A model generated the notes under the pieces. It ran no database searches. It saw nothing but the letters and a program-made list of their open reading frames with translations, and was not told the DNA's origin. 64,000 nt of DNA from Nonomuraea candida (lineage in GTDB: Bacteria > Actinomycetota > Actinomycetes > Streptosporangiales > Streptosporangiaceae). The stretch is from positions 1 to 64,000 of the forward strand of contig NZ_JOAG01000049.1 in assembly GCF_000725485.1 (NCBI RefSeq), read 5' to 3'. Position 1 is the first letter of the stretch, and every line of letters starts with the position of its first letter. Positions 53,884 to 62,654 of the stretch are shown piece by piece. Made by a program: the position numbers and the translations under genes.

Positions 53884-56800
53884 ATGAGCGACACCTACGG
53901 CACTGACCGGATGCGAGCAGCCGTCCTCTCGGCCTGGACGGCCTCGCCCGCCCGGTTCCGCGAAGACGCCAACGCGGAGGAGGACTTCGCGCTCGGCGGC
54001 TACCGCGACCGGCTGATCGTCGAGCTGGCCCAGAACGCCGCCGACGCGGCGTTGCGCGCGGGCGTGCCAGGGGTGCTGCGGCTGACGCTGCGGGGTGACC
54101 TGCTGACGGCCGCCAACACCGGCGCGCCGCTCGACGCCACCGGCGTGGAGAGCCTGTCCACGCTGCGCGCCTCCGGCAAGCGTGACGAGGCGGGCGCGGC
54201 GGGCAGGTTCGGCGTCGGGTTCGCGGCGGTGGTGTCCGTCTGCGACGCGCCCTCGATCGGCTCGCGCGGGGCCGGGGCGGTCCGCTGGTCCCGCACCGAG
54301 ACCGCGGCCCTGGTCGCCGAGATCCCCGCGCTGGCGGGCGAGCTGGCCGAGCGCGGCGGTCACGTGCCGCTGCTGCGGCTGCCCTTCGACGAGCCGCCGC
54401 TCATCGACATCCCCGACGGGTTCGACACGCTCGTCCGGCTGCCGCTGCGCGATCAGGCGAGCGTCGAGGCGGTGCGCCGCATGCTGGCCGAGACCAGCCC
54501 CGCGCTGCTGCTCGGCCTGCCCGCGCTGGAGAGCATCGAGATCGACCTCGACGGCTCGCTGCGCACCGTCGTGGCCGACGGCTGGCACGTGGTGTCGGAG
54601 TCGGGCGAGTTCACCCAGGAGGAGGTCGTCAGGCTCTTCGCCGACCGGCCCACCGAGGAGCGCGCCCGCCCCTACTGGTCGCTGCGCTGGGCGGTGCCCG
54701 TCACCGGCACCGGCGAGCCGGCCCCGCTGCCCGAGACCGTGCCGTCCGTGGTGCACGCGCCGACGCCCAGCGACGAGCCCATCGACCTGCCCGCGCTGCT
54801 GATCGCGTCGTTCCCGATGGCCACCGACCGGCGCCACGTGGCCAAGGGGCCGCTGGCCGACTTCCTGGTGCAGCGGGTCGCCGACGCCTACGTGCGCCTG
54901 CTGCGCGAGCTGCCCCGCACCTCCAGGCTGCTCGACCTGGTGCCCTCCCTCATGGGCAAGGGCGAGCTCGACGCCCGCATCCGCAGGGCCGTGCTCGACC
55001 GCCTGCCCGGCACGCCGCTGCTGCCCGCCCTGTCGGCGCCCGCGCCGGTCGTGCACACGCCGTCGTTCGCCGACGAGCGGGTCTACGAGCCCGACGCGGA
55101 GCTGCGGGTCGAGCAGCCCGCGCCCGAGCCCGACGGCGACGGCTGGGTGGTCACCGGGCGCGAGGCGGCCGTCGTGGCCTCGGCCTCGGCCGAGTTCCTC
55201 GCGATCGCGGCCGGTTTCGTGCCGGGGCTGCTGCCCGCCGGCTGGCCCGCCCGCCACCCGGCCATGGTCGCGCTCGGGGTGCGCAGGGTCGAGCTGGCCG
55301 ACCTCGTCGACCTGCTGTCGGGCGAGGCCGTGGAGGCGCGCGAGCCGTCCTGGTGGCGCTCCCTCTACGAGGTGCTGCCGGCCGACGACCCCGAGTCGCT
55401 GGGCGCGCTGCCCGTGCCGCTGACCGACGGCCGCCTGGTGCGCGGGCCGCGCGGCACGCTCATCCTGAGCGACGGCGGCGCCGAGCTCGACCTGGCCCCG
55501 CTCGGGCTGCGCATCGTGCACCCCGACGCCGCGCACCCCGCGCTGCTGCGGCTGGGCGCCGCCGAGGCCACGCCCCGCACGGTGCTGGACGACCCGCTGA
55601 CCAAGGCCGCCGTCGCGCAGTCGCTCGACAGCCCCGACCCCGAGCCGGTGGCCAGGGCCGTGCTGTCGCTGGTGGAGGCGTCGGGGCTGGCGCCCGGCGA
55701 GGCGCCGTGGCTGGCCGAGCTGGCGCTGCGCGGCGCCGACGGCGAGCTCTACCCGGCCGGCGAGCTGATGCTGGCCGACGGGGCGCTGGCGGGGCTGCTG
55801 GAGCCCGACACGCATCTCGGGGTGGCCGCGCCCGAGCTGGAGGAGACCTACGGGCCGCGGGTGCTGGCGGCGGCCGGGGTGCTCGACGGGTTCGCGGTCG
55901 TGCACGAGCCCGACGTGCTGCTCGACCCCGACGAGTGCGACCACGACCTCGACGGCGAGGCCGACTGGCTCGACCACGTGCTCGACCTGCTGCCCGAGCT
56001 GGACGTGCCGCCGCTGGTGCCGGAGTTCCTGGCGGTGCGCGACCTGGAGCTGGTGGCCGACTGGCCGGCCGCGCTCGCGCTGCTGACCACGCCGCCGCTG
56101 CGGGCCGCGCTGCACCCGCTGCGCGTCGAGGGCGTCGAGGTGCCCTCCTACACGGCGTGGTGGCTGGCCCACCATCCGGTGCTGGGCGGGCGCAAGCCGC
56201 TGGAGCTGCGGCTGCCGGGCGCCGACCCGCTGCTGCAGGGCCTCTACTCCGACGCGCCCGCCGGGCTCGACGAGGCGGCGCTGTCGATGATCGGGGTGCG
56301 CACGACGCTGCCCGAGCTGCTGGCCTCCCACGGCGGGCCCGAGGAACTGCTCGACCTGATGGCCGACGAGTCGATCGAGGTCGACCGGGCCCAGCTGCGC
56401 GCCCTGTGGATCGCGCTGGCCGCCGTGGACCCGTCGCGGGTCGCGCCGCCGCCGCGGGTGCGGGCCGTGCTCAGAGGCTCGATCGTGGTGGCCGCCGCCG
56501 ACGACGCCGTGGTGGTGGAGGCGCCCGACCTGCTGCAGCTCGTCTCGGACCGGCCGCTGGTGCTGGCCCCGTACGATCTGGCCGAGTCGTTGTCGGAGCT
56601 GCTCGACCTGCCGCTGGCCGGTGAGCTCACCTCGGGGGCGGTCACCTCCGAGGGGGTGCGGCGAGAGGTGCCGGCGGAGGTGCGCTCGTTGCTGCCCACC
56701 GCGCCCGACACCTACGTCGAGCACGAGAAGCTGCTCGTGGACGGGGTGGAGTGCGCGTGGCGCTTCTTCGAGGGCGACGTGCACTGCACCGGCCTCGACG

Positions 56801-56919
56801 GGCTGGCCAGGGGGCTGGCCTGGGCGACGGGGCAGTGGAACGACCGGCTCGCCGTGGCGGCGCTGCTGCGTGACCCGGCGGCGGTGCCGCTGCTGCTGGC
56901 CGAGGCCGACCTTTCCTGA
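53884..56919 (+). CDS. Large sacsin/Hsp90-type GHKL ATPase-domain protein
   Basis: A 1011-aa protein. The N-terminal GHKL fold has the N-box in LIVELAQNAADAALRAG (Glu47, Asn51), the G1-like LTAANTGAPLDATGVESL (75-92) and the G2 loop AAGRFGVGFAAVVSV (105-118), the arrangement of sacsin and Hsp90 ATPase domains. About 850 residues of alpha/beta, Leu/Ala/Asp/Glu-rich sequence follow with no recognised domain. Actinobacterial annotation pipelines often call these molecular chaperone Hsp90, but the Hsp90 middle and dimerisation domains are not apparent. It probably binds ATP and undergoes conformational change; the client is unknown. ATG 53884 lacks a strong ribosome binding site. It follows the DUF3027 gene and may be cotranscribed. 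Confidence 0.8.
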   Translation: MSDTYGTDRMRAAVLSAWTASPARFREDANAEEDFALGGYRDRLIVELAQNAADAALRAGVPGVLRLTLRGDLLTAANTGAPLDATGVESLSTLRASGKRDEAGAAGRFGVGFAAVVSVCDAPSIGSRGAGAVRWSRTETAALVAEIPALAGELAERGGHVPLLRLPFDEPPLIDIPDGFDTLVRLPLRDQASVEAVRRMLAETSPALLLGLPALESIEIDLDGSLRTVVADGWHVVSESGEFTQEEVVRLFADRPTEERARPYWSLRWAVPVTGTGEPAPLPETVPSVVHAPTPSDEPIDLPALLIASFPMATDRRHVAKGPLADFLVQRVADAYVRLLRELPRTSRLLDLVPSLMGKGELDARIRRAVLDRLPGTPLLPALSAPAPVVHTPSFADERVYEPDAELRVEQPAPEPDGDGWVVTGREAAVVASASAEFLAIAAGFVPGLLPAGWPARHPAMVALGVRRVELADLVDLLSGEAVEAREPSWWRSLYEVLPADDPESLGALPVPLTDGRLVRGPRGTLILSDGGAELDLAPLGLRIVHPDAAHPALLRLGAAEATPRTVLDDPLTKAAVAQSLDSPDPEPVARAVLSLVEASGLAPGEAPWLAELALRGADGELYPAGELMLADGALAGLLEPDTHLGVAAPELEETYGPRVLAAAGVLDGFAVVHEPDVLLDPDECDHDLDGEADWLDHVLDLLPELDVPPLVPEFLAVRDLELVADWPAALALLTTPPLRAALHPLRVEGVEVPSYTAWWLAHHPVLGGRKPLELRLPGADPLLQGLYSDAPAGLDEAALSMIGVRTTLPELLASHGGPEELLDLMADESIEVDRAQLRALWIALAAVDPSRVAPPPRVRAVLRGSIVVAAADDAVVVEAPDLLQLVSDRPLVLAPYDLAESLSELLDLPLAGELTSGAVTSEGVRREVPAEVRSLLPTAPDTYVEHEKLLVDGVECAWRFFEGDVHCTGLDGLARGLAWATGQWNDRLAVAALLRDPAAVPLLLAEADLS

Positions 56920-56969
56920 CAGCCGGTGCGATGCCGTGCCAGGGAGGCGCTCCCGTTGCCTCCCCGACA

Positions 56970-57065
56970 CGGCTCGGGCGGCGCAGGCCCCGTGCGGGGG
57001 GTGCCGCCGGACGACCGCTCGGGCGGTGCGGGCGCCTCACCGGGCGATCGGTCAGGCGGCGCAGG
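56970..57065. repeat. Three degenerate copies of a gene 3' end
   Basis: The C-terminal coding end of the minus-strand peptidase, CGGTCAGGCGGCGCAGG (57049-57065, with its stop codon), is echoed at 57015-57032 and 56970-56987 as CGGCTCGGGCGGCGCAGG-type words in which the stop is lost. Confidence 0.6.
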
Positions 57066-58533
57066 TGGTGCCGGCGGCCGGCACCTTGCCCTCCAGCACA
57101 TACGCGTCCACCGTCTTCATCACGCACGCGTCACCGGTCATGTACGCGCCGTGGCCCTCGCCCTCGTAGGTGACCAGCACGCCGGTCTTGAGCTGCTCGT
57201 TCAGCGACGTGGCCCACTGGTACGGCGTGGCCGGGTCGCCCTTGCCCCCGATGACCACGATGGGCGCGGAGCCGGTGGCGTCGATGCGCTTGGCCGCGTC
57301 GTCCCCCCGCACCGGCCAGTGCTCGCACGAGCCGTTGGCCCCGTCGAAGGAGAGGATCGGGAAGATCTTCTTCACCCGCTCGTTGACCCTGGCGGTGTCG
57401 GCGTCGCTCGGCCGCTCGGCGTTGTCGGCGCAGTTGATGGCCAGCAGGCTCGCCATCGCCGTGGTGTACGTGCCGTCGGCGCGGCGGCCGGTGTAGGAGT
57501 CGGCCAGGGCGAGCAGGATGGTCGCGTCGCCCTTGAGCGCGGCCGCGGTCGCCTGCTCCAGCATCTGCCAGCTCTGCTTGGAGTAGAGCGGGGTGATGAC
57601 GGCGTACTGGCCCAGGCCGTGCGTCAGCTCGCGGTCGCCGACCTTGATGGGCTTGGTCTTGAGCCCCTCGACGAAGTCCTCGATCGTCTTCTCGACGGTG
57701 GCGGGGTCGTCTCCGAGCTTGCAGTCGCGCGCCGCGCAGTCCTCGGCGAACGCCTCCAGCGCGTCGGCGAAGCCCTTGGCCTGGGTGAGCGCCCGCTCCT
57801 CGAAGGTGACCGTGGGGTCGAAGGCGCTGTCCAGGACGAACCGGCCGACCTTCTCGGGGAAGTGGGTGGCGTAGACGGCGCCGAGGTGGGTGCCGTACGA
57901 CAGGCCGAAGTAGTTGAGCCGCTCGTCACCGAGCGCGGCGCGCAGCAGGTCGAGGTCCTTGGCGGCGTTCACCGTGCCGACGTGCGGCAGGACCTTGCCC
58001 GAGTCCTTCTCGCAGGCGGCCGCGAACTCCCTGGTCAGCGTGTCGGGGTCGGCGTCCGCGCCGGCGGCGAAGAGCTTGCCGAGCTGCTCGCCGCACGTCA
58101 CGCCCGAGCTGCGCTGGACGCCGCGCGGGTCGAAGCTGACCAGGTCGTAGCGGCTGCCGAGCTTGGCGAACGCGGGGGCGGTCATGGCCAGGATGTCCAC
58201 GCCGGAGCCGCCGGGACCGCCGAAGTTGAACACCAGCGAGCCGAGGCGGTCGCCGGTGGCCTTGACGCGGATGAGCGCCAGGTCGATCTTCTCGCCGTCC
58301 GGCTCGGCGTGGTCGAGCGGGACCGGGATGCTGCCGCACTCGGTGCCGGGGGCGAGGGTCATCGGCTTGCCGTCGGCGCCCACGAGGTCGGTGCACGCGC
58401 GCCAGGCCACCGCGCTCGTGGCGGGCCGGCTCGCGGCGGGTTCGCTCTTGGCGGCGGGCTCCGGGGTCTCGCCGGTGCCACAGGCGGTGAGAACCGCCGC
58501 TCCCAGGAGGAATGTCGCAATGGGCTTCTTCAT
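57052..58533 (-). CDS. Secreted alpha/beta-hydrolase, tripeptidyl aminopeptidase type
   Basis: A 493-aa lipoprotein-type exported peptidase (MKKPIATFLLGAAVLTAC, lipobox LTAC). The alpha/beta-hydrolase core has the oxyanion motif FNFGGPGGSG, SFDPRGVQRSSG, the nucleophile elbow GLSYGTHLG and the C-terminal TAP-like domain with IGGKGDPATPYQWA and the histidine in GEGHGAYM. Its relatives are the Streptomyces Tap/SlpD/SlpE enzymes, which remove tripeptides from secreted proteins. Several cysteines near the C-terminus suggest disulfides. I start it at ATG 58533 because that puts the signal peptide at the N-terminus; ATG 58545 is possible. Confidence 0.9.
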   Translation of the reverse strand: MKKPIATFLLGAAVLTACGTGETPEPAAKSEPAASRPATSAVAWRACTDLVGADGKPMTLAPGTECGSIPVPLDHAEPDGEKIDLALIRVKATGDRLGSLVFNFGGPGGSGVDILAMTAPAFAKLGSRYDLVSFDPRGVQRSSGVTCGEQLGKLFAAGADADPDTLTREFAAACEKDSGKVLPHVGTVNAAKDLDLLRAALGDERLNYFGLSYGTHLGAVYATHFPEKVGRFVLDSAFDPTVTFEERALTQAKGFADALEAFAEDCAARDCKLGDDPATVEKTIEDFVEGLKTKPIKVGDRELTHGLGQYAVITPLYSKQSWQMLEQATAAALKGDATILLALADSYTGRRADGTYTTAMASLLAINCADNAERPSDADTARVNERVKKIFPILSFDGANGSCEHWPVRGDDAAKRIDATGSAPIVVIGGKGDPATPYQWATSLNEQLKTGVLVTYEGEGHGAYMTGDACVMKTVDAYVLEGKVPAAGTTCAA

Positions 58534-58672
58534 GCCGACCAGCATGATCTGGCGGGCATATGCCGAGGTAGTGGGCGGAAACACCACTTCGAGATGACTT
58601 CGGGGAATGGGGAAAGATGACGAATGTCAGGTTTGGCGGGGGGCGCGCGTCAGCCGCACCCTGACACCACCC

Positions 58673-58777
58673 GGGCCCGCGTCACTTGTGGGGCTGTGCC
58701 GGTGAGGGGCCGCGTCCGCGAGCGCCCGTGAGGTCCGCGCTTCCAGGAATCGCCGCGTGCGGGGCCCGCGTCACTTG
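58673..58777. repeat. 16-bp direct repeat spanning the DUF2530 stop codon
   Basis: GGGCCCGCGTCACTTG at 58762-58777 covers the stop codon (58771-58773) of the DUF2530 gene. An identical copy lies 89 bp downstream of it at 58673-58688. Confidence 0.85.
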
Positions 58778-58980
58778 CGGGGGCGGCGGACGAGCCAGAT
58801 GCCGAAGAGGCCGAAGCCGACCCCGGTCAGGCAGGTCCAGATCCACCATGTGTTCTCGGGGGCGGGACGGACGATCAGCAGGACGACCAGCGCGACGGCC
58901 CACGCGGCCGTGCCGACGGCGATGGCGGCGGGATCGTTGGTCTTGATCGGCTCCGGATCGGGATGCCACTGCTGCTTCAC
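58771..58980 (-). CDS. DUF2530 small membrane protein
   Basis: A 69-aa protein, VKQQWHPDPEPIKTNDPAAIAVGTAAWAVALVVLL onward, with two transmembrane helices and a basic RRPRK tail; it matches the actinobacterial DUF2530 family. The GTG at 58980 is preferred over the TTG at 59001 because TAGGCT lies exactly 7 nt upstream, marking a leaderless start. It is divergent from the NCS2 permease gene. Confidence 0.82.
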   Translation of the reverse strand: MKQQWHPDPEPIKTNDPAAIAVGTAAWAVALVVLLIVRPAPENTWWIWTCLTGVGFGLFGIWLVRRPRK

Positions 58981-58993
58981 GTTGTCCAGCCTA
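58981..58993 (-). promoter_or_regulatory. -10 box for leaderless DUF2530 mRNA
   Basis: Minus-strand TAGGCT (58993-58988), 7 nt, then GTG. The same hexamer and spacing occur before the microprotein at 63223. Confidence 0.5.
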
Positions 58994-59063
58994 GCTTCCA
59001 ATCGGGTCTCGATCTCATCACCGCCTCTTTTCGCAGCTCATCAGTACTGTCACTCTTCGCGTC

Positions 59064-60503
59064 GTGAAAGACACACGTAACGGGATAGATCGTTATTTCG
59101 CCATCTCCGAACGGGGCTCCACCGTCGCGCGCGAAGTGCGCGGCGGCTTCGCCACGTTCTTCACCATGGCCTACATCGTCGTGCTGAACCCCTTGATCAT
59201 CGCCACCGGCAAGGACGTGACGGGCGAGTACATCGGCGACGGCACGGCGCCCAACGTGGCGCTGGTCGCCGCCGGCACGGCCTTCGTGGCGGGCGTGCTG
59301 ACGATCCTCATGGGCGTGATCGGCAGAGTGCCGTTCGCGATGGCGGCCGGGCTCGGCCTGAACGCCTTCGTCACCTTCAACATCGCCTCCGTGATGACCT
59401 GGGAGGAGGCGATGGGCCTGGTCTTCCTCGAAGGCGTCATCATCGCCGTCCTGGTGCTCACCGGGCTCCGGACGGCGATCTTCCACGCCATCCCACCCCA
59501 GCTCAAGACCGCCATCAGCGTGGGCATCGGCCTGTTCATCGCGCTGATCGGGTTCGTGGACGCCGGGTTCGTGCGCAGGGCCGAGGGCACACCCCTGGAG
59601 CTGGGCATCGGCGGCAGCCTGACCTCGTGGCCGATCTTCGTCTTCATCGTCGGCCTGCTGGCCACGGCCGCGATGGTGGCGCGCAAGGTCAAGGGCGCCA
59701 TCCTCATCGGCATCGTCGGCACCACGATCCTGGCCATCGTCGTCGAGATCTTCGCCAAGGCGGGCAACGTCTCGCCCGAGAACTCCGGCGGCTGGCAGCT
59801 CAACCGGCCCGCCATGCCCGAGGAGATCTTCGGCTTCCACAACCCGCTCGTCCTGTTCACCGAGTTCGACCCGTTCGGCGGCTTCGTCCGCGTGGACGTG
59901 CTGCTGGCCGCGCTGTTCGTGTTCACCCTGCTCATCACGGACTTCTTCGACACCATGGGCACCGTGGTGGGCGTCGGCCGCCAGGCGAACCTGGTGCGCG
60001 AGGACGGGACGCTGCCGCGTACCAAGCAGATCCTGCTCGTCGACTCGATCGGCGCGGCGGCCGGCGGCGCGGGCTCGGTCTCCTCGAACACCACCTACGT
60101 CGAGTCGGCCGCGGGTGTCGGCGAGGGCGCTCGCACTGGCCTCGCCAGCGTGGTCACGGGCCTGCTGTTCCTGGTGGCCATCTTCTTCGCGCCGCTCGTC
60201 ACGATCGTCCCCTACGAGGCCGCCGCTCCCGCGCTGGTGCTGGTGGGCTTCATGATGATGACCGCGATCCGCGACATCGACTGGAACGACTTCCAGATCG
60301 CGATCCCGGCGTTCCTCACCATCGTGCTCATGCCGTTCACGTACTCCATCTCGAACGGCATCGGGGCGGGCTTCATCAGCTACGTGCTGATCAAGGTGGT
60401 CGGCGGCAAGGCGAGGGAGGTGCACCCGCTGCTGTGGGGCGTGGCCGTGCTGTTCGCGCTCTACTTCGCGATCGGCCCGATCAGGGCGCTGATCGGCCTC
60501 TGA
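59064..60503 (+). CDS. NCS2-family purine permease (AzgA/PbuG type)
   Basis: A 479-aa permease with 12-14 hydrophobic helices. It starts in family style (IDRYFAISERGSTVAREVRGGFATFFTMAYIVVLNPLI). It has AMAAGLGLNAFVTFNI and the second inverted-repeat motif ITDFFDTMGTVVGVGRQANLV, then SSNTTYVESAAGVGEGARTGLASVVTG. AzgA-like members import adenine, guanine or hypoxanthine with protons. The GTG start lacks a clear ribosome binding site; TACTGT (59045-59050) could be its -10 box. The DUF2530-NCS2-MarR-MFS order resembles other actinomycetes as I recall. Confidence 0.9.
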   Translation: MKDTRNGIDRYFAISERGSTVAREVRGGFATFFTMAYIVVLNPLIIATGKDVTGEYIGDGTAPNVALVAAGTAFVAGVLTILMGVIGRVPFAMAAGLGLNAFVTFNIASVMTWEEAMGLVFLEGVIIAVLVLTGLRTAIFHAIPPQLKTAISVGIGLFIALIGFVDAGFVRRAEGTPLELGIGGSLTSWPIFVFIVGLLATAAMVARKVKGAILIGIVGTTILAIVVEIFAKAGNVSPENSGGWQLNRPAMPEEIFGFHNPLVLFTEFDPFGGFVRVDVLLAALFVFTLLITDFFDTMGTVVGVGRQANLVREDGTLPRTKQILLVDSIGAAAGGAGSVSSNTTYVESAAGVGEGARTGLASVVTGLLFLVAIFFAPLVTIVPYEAAAPALVLVGFMMMTAIRDIDWNDFQIAIPAFLTIVLMPFTYSISNGIGAGFISYVLIKVVGGKAREVHPLLWGVAVLFALYFAIGPIRALIGL

Positions 60504-60505
60504 TC

Positions 60506-60573
60506 GCGCTCCGGGGCCGTCCGTACGGCCTCCCGGCCGCGCTCCGGGCGCCGTCCCGTAGGGCCTTCCGGTC
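60506..60573. repeat. 33-bp tandem duplication after the permease gene
   Basis: Two related units, GCGCTCCGGG(G)CCGTCC at 60506-60538 and GCGCTCCGGGCGCCGTCC at 60539-60573, follow the stop codon directly. Confidence 0.6.
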
Positions 60574-60670
60574 GCGGCCGCGCCCCGAGCACTGACCACG
60601 ACCTTGTACGGTCTGCGCATACGGCGCTGTTCGTTCCCCGGGCACCGCCGTCGAGCTCACCTGATGACCT

Positions 60671-60710
60671 GAAGCCGCTTCGTCCTGCCGCGAGCAGGCG
60701 GGGCGGCTTC
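60671..60710 (+). terminator. Hairpin with nested stem
   Basis: GAAGCCGC (60671-60678) pairs with GCGGCTTC (60703-60710); inside, CCTGC (60684/5-60689) can pair with GCAGG. No U-run follows. It may terminate transcripts entering the marR region. Confidence 0.45.
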
Positions 60711-60764
60711 GGGGTATCAAGAGGTGAGACGCCTGTTATGTACGGAAATAATCCCGCCTTGTCG

Positions 60765-60796
60765 TATAGTTAGCAAAGGTAATGACTCATGCTAAC
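60765..60796 (+). promoter_or_regulatory. marR promoter and candidate autoregulatory operator
   Basis: TATAGT (60765-60770) is a good -10 box. GTTAGCA (60769-60775) and TGCTAAC (60790-60796) form a perfect 7-bp inverted repeat, centre to centre 21 bp, which overlaps the -10 box, the ribosome binding site and the ATG (60789). This placement suits repression by the MarR protein encoded here. Confidence 0.6.
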
Positions 60797-61241
60797 CAAC
60801 ACCCAGCCCAAGATGGACCTGCGCAGCGGCGCTGGTCTCGCTTCAGCCCTGCGCGTGTCACTCGCAAGGCTGAACCGACGCCTACGACGACAGGCGGCGG
60901 CGCACTCGCTGACACCCACCCAGTTCGCGACGCTCGCCGCAGTGGAACGGCATTCCGGGATAACCCCCGGCGAATTGGCCGAGCTAGAGAAGGTGCAACC
61001 GCCCTCGATGACGCGCGTGATCGCCGCGCTCGAGGAGCGCGGCCTGGTCTCGCGCACCCCGCATCCGACCGACCGGCGCCAGGTGACCGTCTCGGTGACC
61101 GAGGCCGCAGAGAAGCTGCTGAAGGAGGAGCGTCGCCGCAAGGAGGCGTGGCTGACACAGCGGTTGAAGGAGTTGTCTCCGGAGGAGCGGTCGATCCTCA
61201 GGCAGGCGGCGCCGATCCTGGAGAAGCTCAGCAAGATATAG
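60789..61241 (+). CDS. MarR-family transcriptional regulator
   Basis: A 150-aa winged-helix regulator: SLTPTQFATLAAVERHSGITPGELAELEKVQPPSMTRVIAALEERGLVSRTPHPTDRRQVTVSVTE contains the recognition helix and the DRR wing motif. It is followed at 23 bp by the MFS transporter gene, the usual arrangement for a MarR repressor controlling an efflux pump in response to a phenolic or drug ligand. An inverted repeat around its own start codon is the likely operator. Confidence 0.93.
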   Translation: MLTNTQPKMDLRSGAGLASALRVSLARLNRRLRRQAAAHSLTPTQFATLAAVERHSGITPGELAELEKVQPPSMTRVIAALEERGLVSRTPHPTDRRQVTVSVTEAAEKLLKEERRRKEAWLTQRLKELSPEERSILRQAAPILEKLSKI

Positions 61242-61264
61242 AGCCGGAAGAACCCAGGACCGGG

Positions 61265-62506
61265 ATGTTCCGGTCGCTCAGGGTTCGTAACTACCGCATG
61301 TTCGCCGCCGGCGGCACGGTGTCCAACATCGGCACCTGGCTGCAGCGCACCGCCCAGGACTGGCTGGTCCTCGACCTCACCGCCGGTCCGGGCAACGCCC
61401 ACGGCAGCGCGGCGGCGCTCGGCACGGCGACCGCGCTGCAGTTCCTGCCGATGTTGTTGTTCGGCATGTTCGGCGGCGTGCTCGCCGACCGCTATCCCAA
61501 GCGTCCCATCCTCATCGTCGCCCAGACGATGATGGCCGGGCTCGCGCTCACCATCGGCATCCTGACGATGACGGGCTCGGCCCAGGTCTGGCACGTGTAC
61601 GTGATGGCGTTCCTGCTCGGCATGATCTCCTGCGTGGAGGTGCCGTCGCGGCAGGCGTTCGTGGTCGAGATGGTCGGCCGCGACGACCTGCCCAACGCGA
61701 TCGCGCTGAACAGCTCCATCTTCAACCTGGCCCGCGTGGTCGGCCCGGCGCTCGCCGGCGTGCTGATCTACGTGCTGGGCGGGACCGGCCCGATCTTCCT
61801 GATCAACGCGCTGACCTTCGGCGGCGTGATCTCCAGCCTGGTCTTCATGCGCAAGTCCGAGCTGAGCCCGGCCGACCCCGTCCCCAGGGCCAAGGGCCAG
61901 CTCCGCGAAGGGCTGAGGTACGTCCTCCAGCGCGAGGAGCTCCTCATGCCGGTGCTGCTGATCGCCTTCGTGTCGATGTTCTCGCAGTCGTTCTCGATGT
62001 CGATCGCGCTGATGGCGCGCGAGACGTTCGGGGCGGGGGCGTCGTCGTTCGGGCTGGCCTCCAGCATGTTCGCGGTGGGGGCGCTCGCCGGGGCGCTGCT
62101 GGCGGCGCGCCGGGTGCGGCTGTCGCGGAAGATGCTCTTCGCCGGGGCGATCGGATTCGGGCTGTTCCAGATCGCCACCGGGCTGGCCCCCTTCTACCCC
62201 GCCTACCTGCTGCTGCTGATCCCGACCGGGATCGCGCTGATCACCATCAACACGGCCGCCAACGCCAGCGTGCAGATCGCCACGTCCCCCGAGATGCGGG
62301 GCCGGGTCATGGGCATCTACATGCTGGTGTTCACCGGTGGGGCGCCGCTGGGGGCGCCGCTGATCGGGTGGCTGTCCGAGCTGGGCGGACCCCGGACGGG
62401 CGTGATCCTGTCCGGCGTGCTGGTGCTGGCCGGCACGGGCCTGGCGGTGCTGCTGACGCGGATGATCAGCTCCCGGGTGGGGAAGCCGGCGCTCGCGGCC
62501 GCATGA
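61265..62506 (+). CDS. MFS efflux transporter (EntS-like)
   Basis: A 413-aa permease beginning MFRSLRVRNYRMFAAGGTVSNIGTWLQRTAQDWLVLDLT, a signature of the EntS/MFS_3 type. GVLADRYPKRPILIVAQTMMAG (motif A) and EVPSRQAFVVEMVGRDDLPNAIALNSSIFNLARVVGPALAG follow. About 12 helices are seen. The marR gene 23 bp upstream suggests regulated efflux of a small toxic compound. ATG 61265 is the first sensible start; its ribosome binding site is weak, so translation may depend on marR. Confidence 0.9.
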   Translation: MFRSLRVRNYRMFAAGGTVSNIGTWLQRTAQDWLVLDLTAGPGNAHGSAAALGTATALQFLPMLLFGMFGGVLADRYPKRPILIVAQTMMAGLALTIGILTMTGSAQVWHVYVMAFLLGMISCVEVPSRQAFVVEMVGRDDLPNAIALNSSIFNLARVVGPALAGVLIYVLGGTGPIFLINALTFGGVISSLVFMRKSELSPADPVPRAKGQLREGLRYVLQREELLMPVLLIAFVSMFSQSFSMSIALMARETFGAGASSFGLASSMFAVGALAGALLAARRVRLSRKMLFAGAIGFGLFQIATGLAPFYPAYLLLLIPTGIALITINTAANASVQIATSPEMRGRVMGIYMLVFTGGAPLGAPLIGWLSELGGPRTGVILSGVLVLAGTGLAVLLTRMISSRVGKPALAAA

Positions 62507-62654
62507 GTCATGAGCCGCGCGCCGGCCGCGCCGTCGTCGCGGGCCGCCGACGGGCGCTCCCCGGGAGACCGGTGGGCGCCCGCTCTCCCCGCCGGGACGC
62601 GGGCGGGTGAGGCGGTGTGAGGGGCGGCGGGGGGCGGGGGGAGAATCGGGTGGC

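Noticed and set aside
59171..60094. Minus-strand 307-codon frame opposite the NCS2 permease
   Set aside because: Ser/Thr/Pro/Met-rich antisense shadow of a clearly conserved membrane protein gene.
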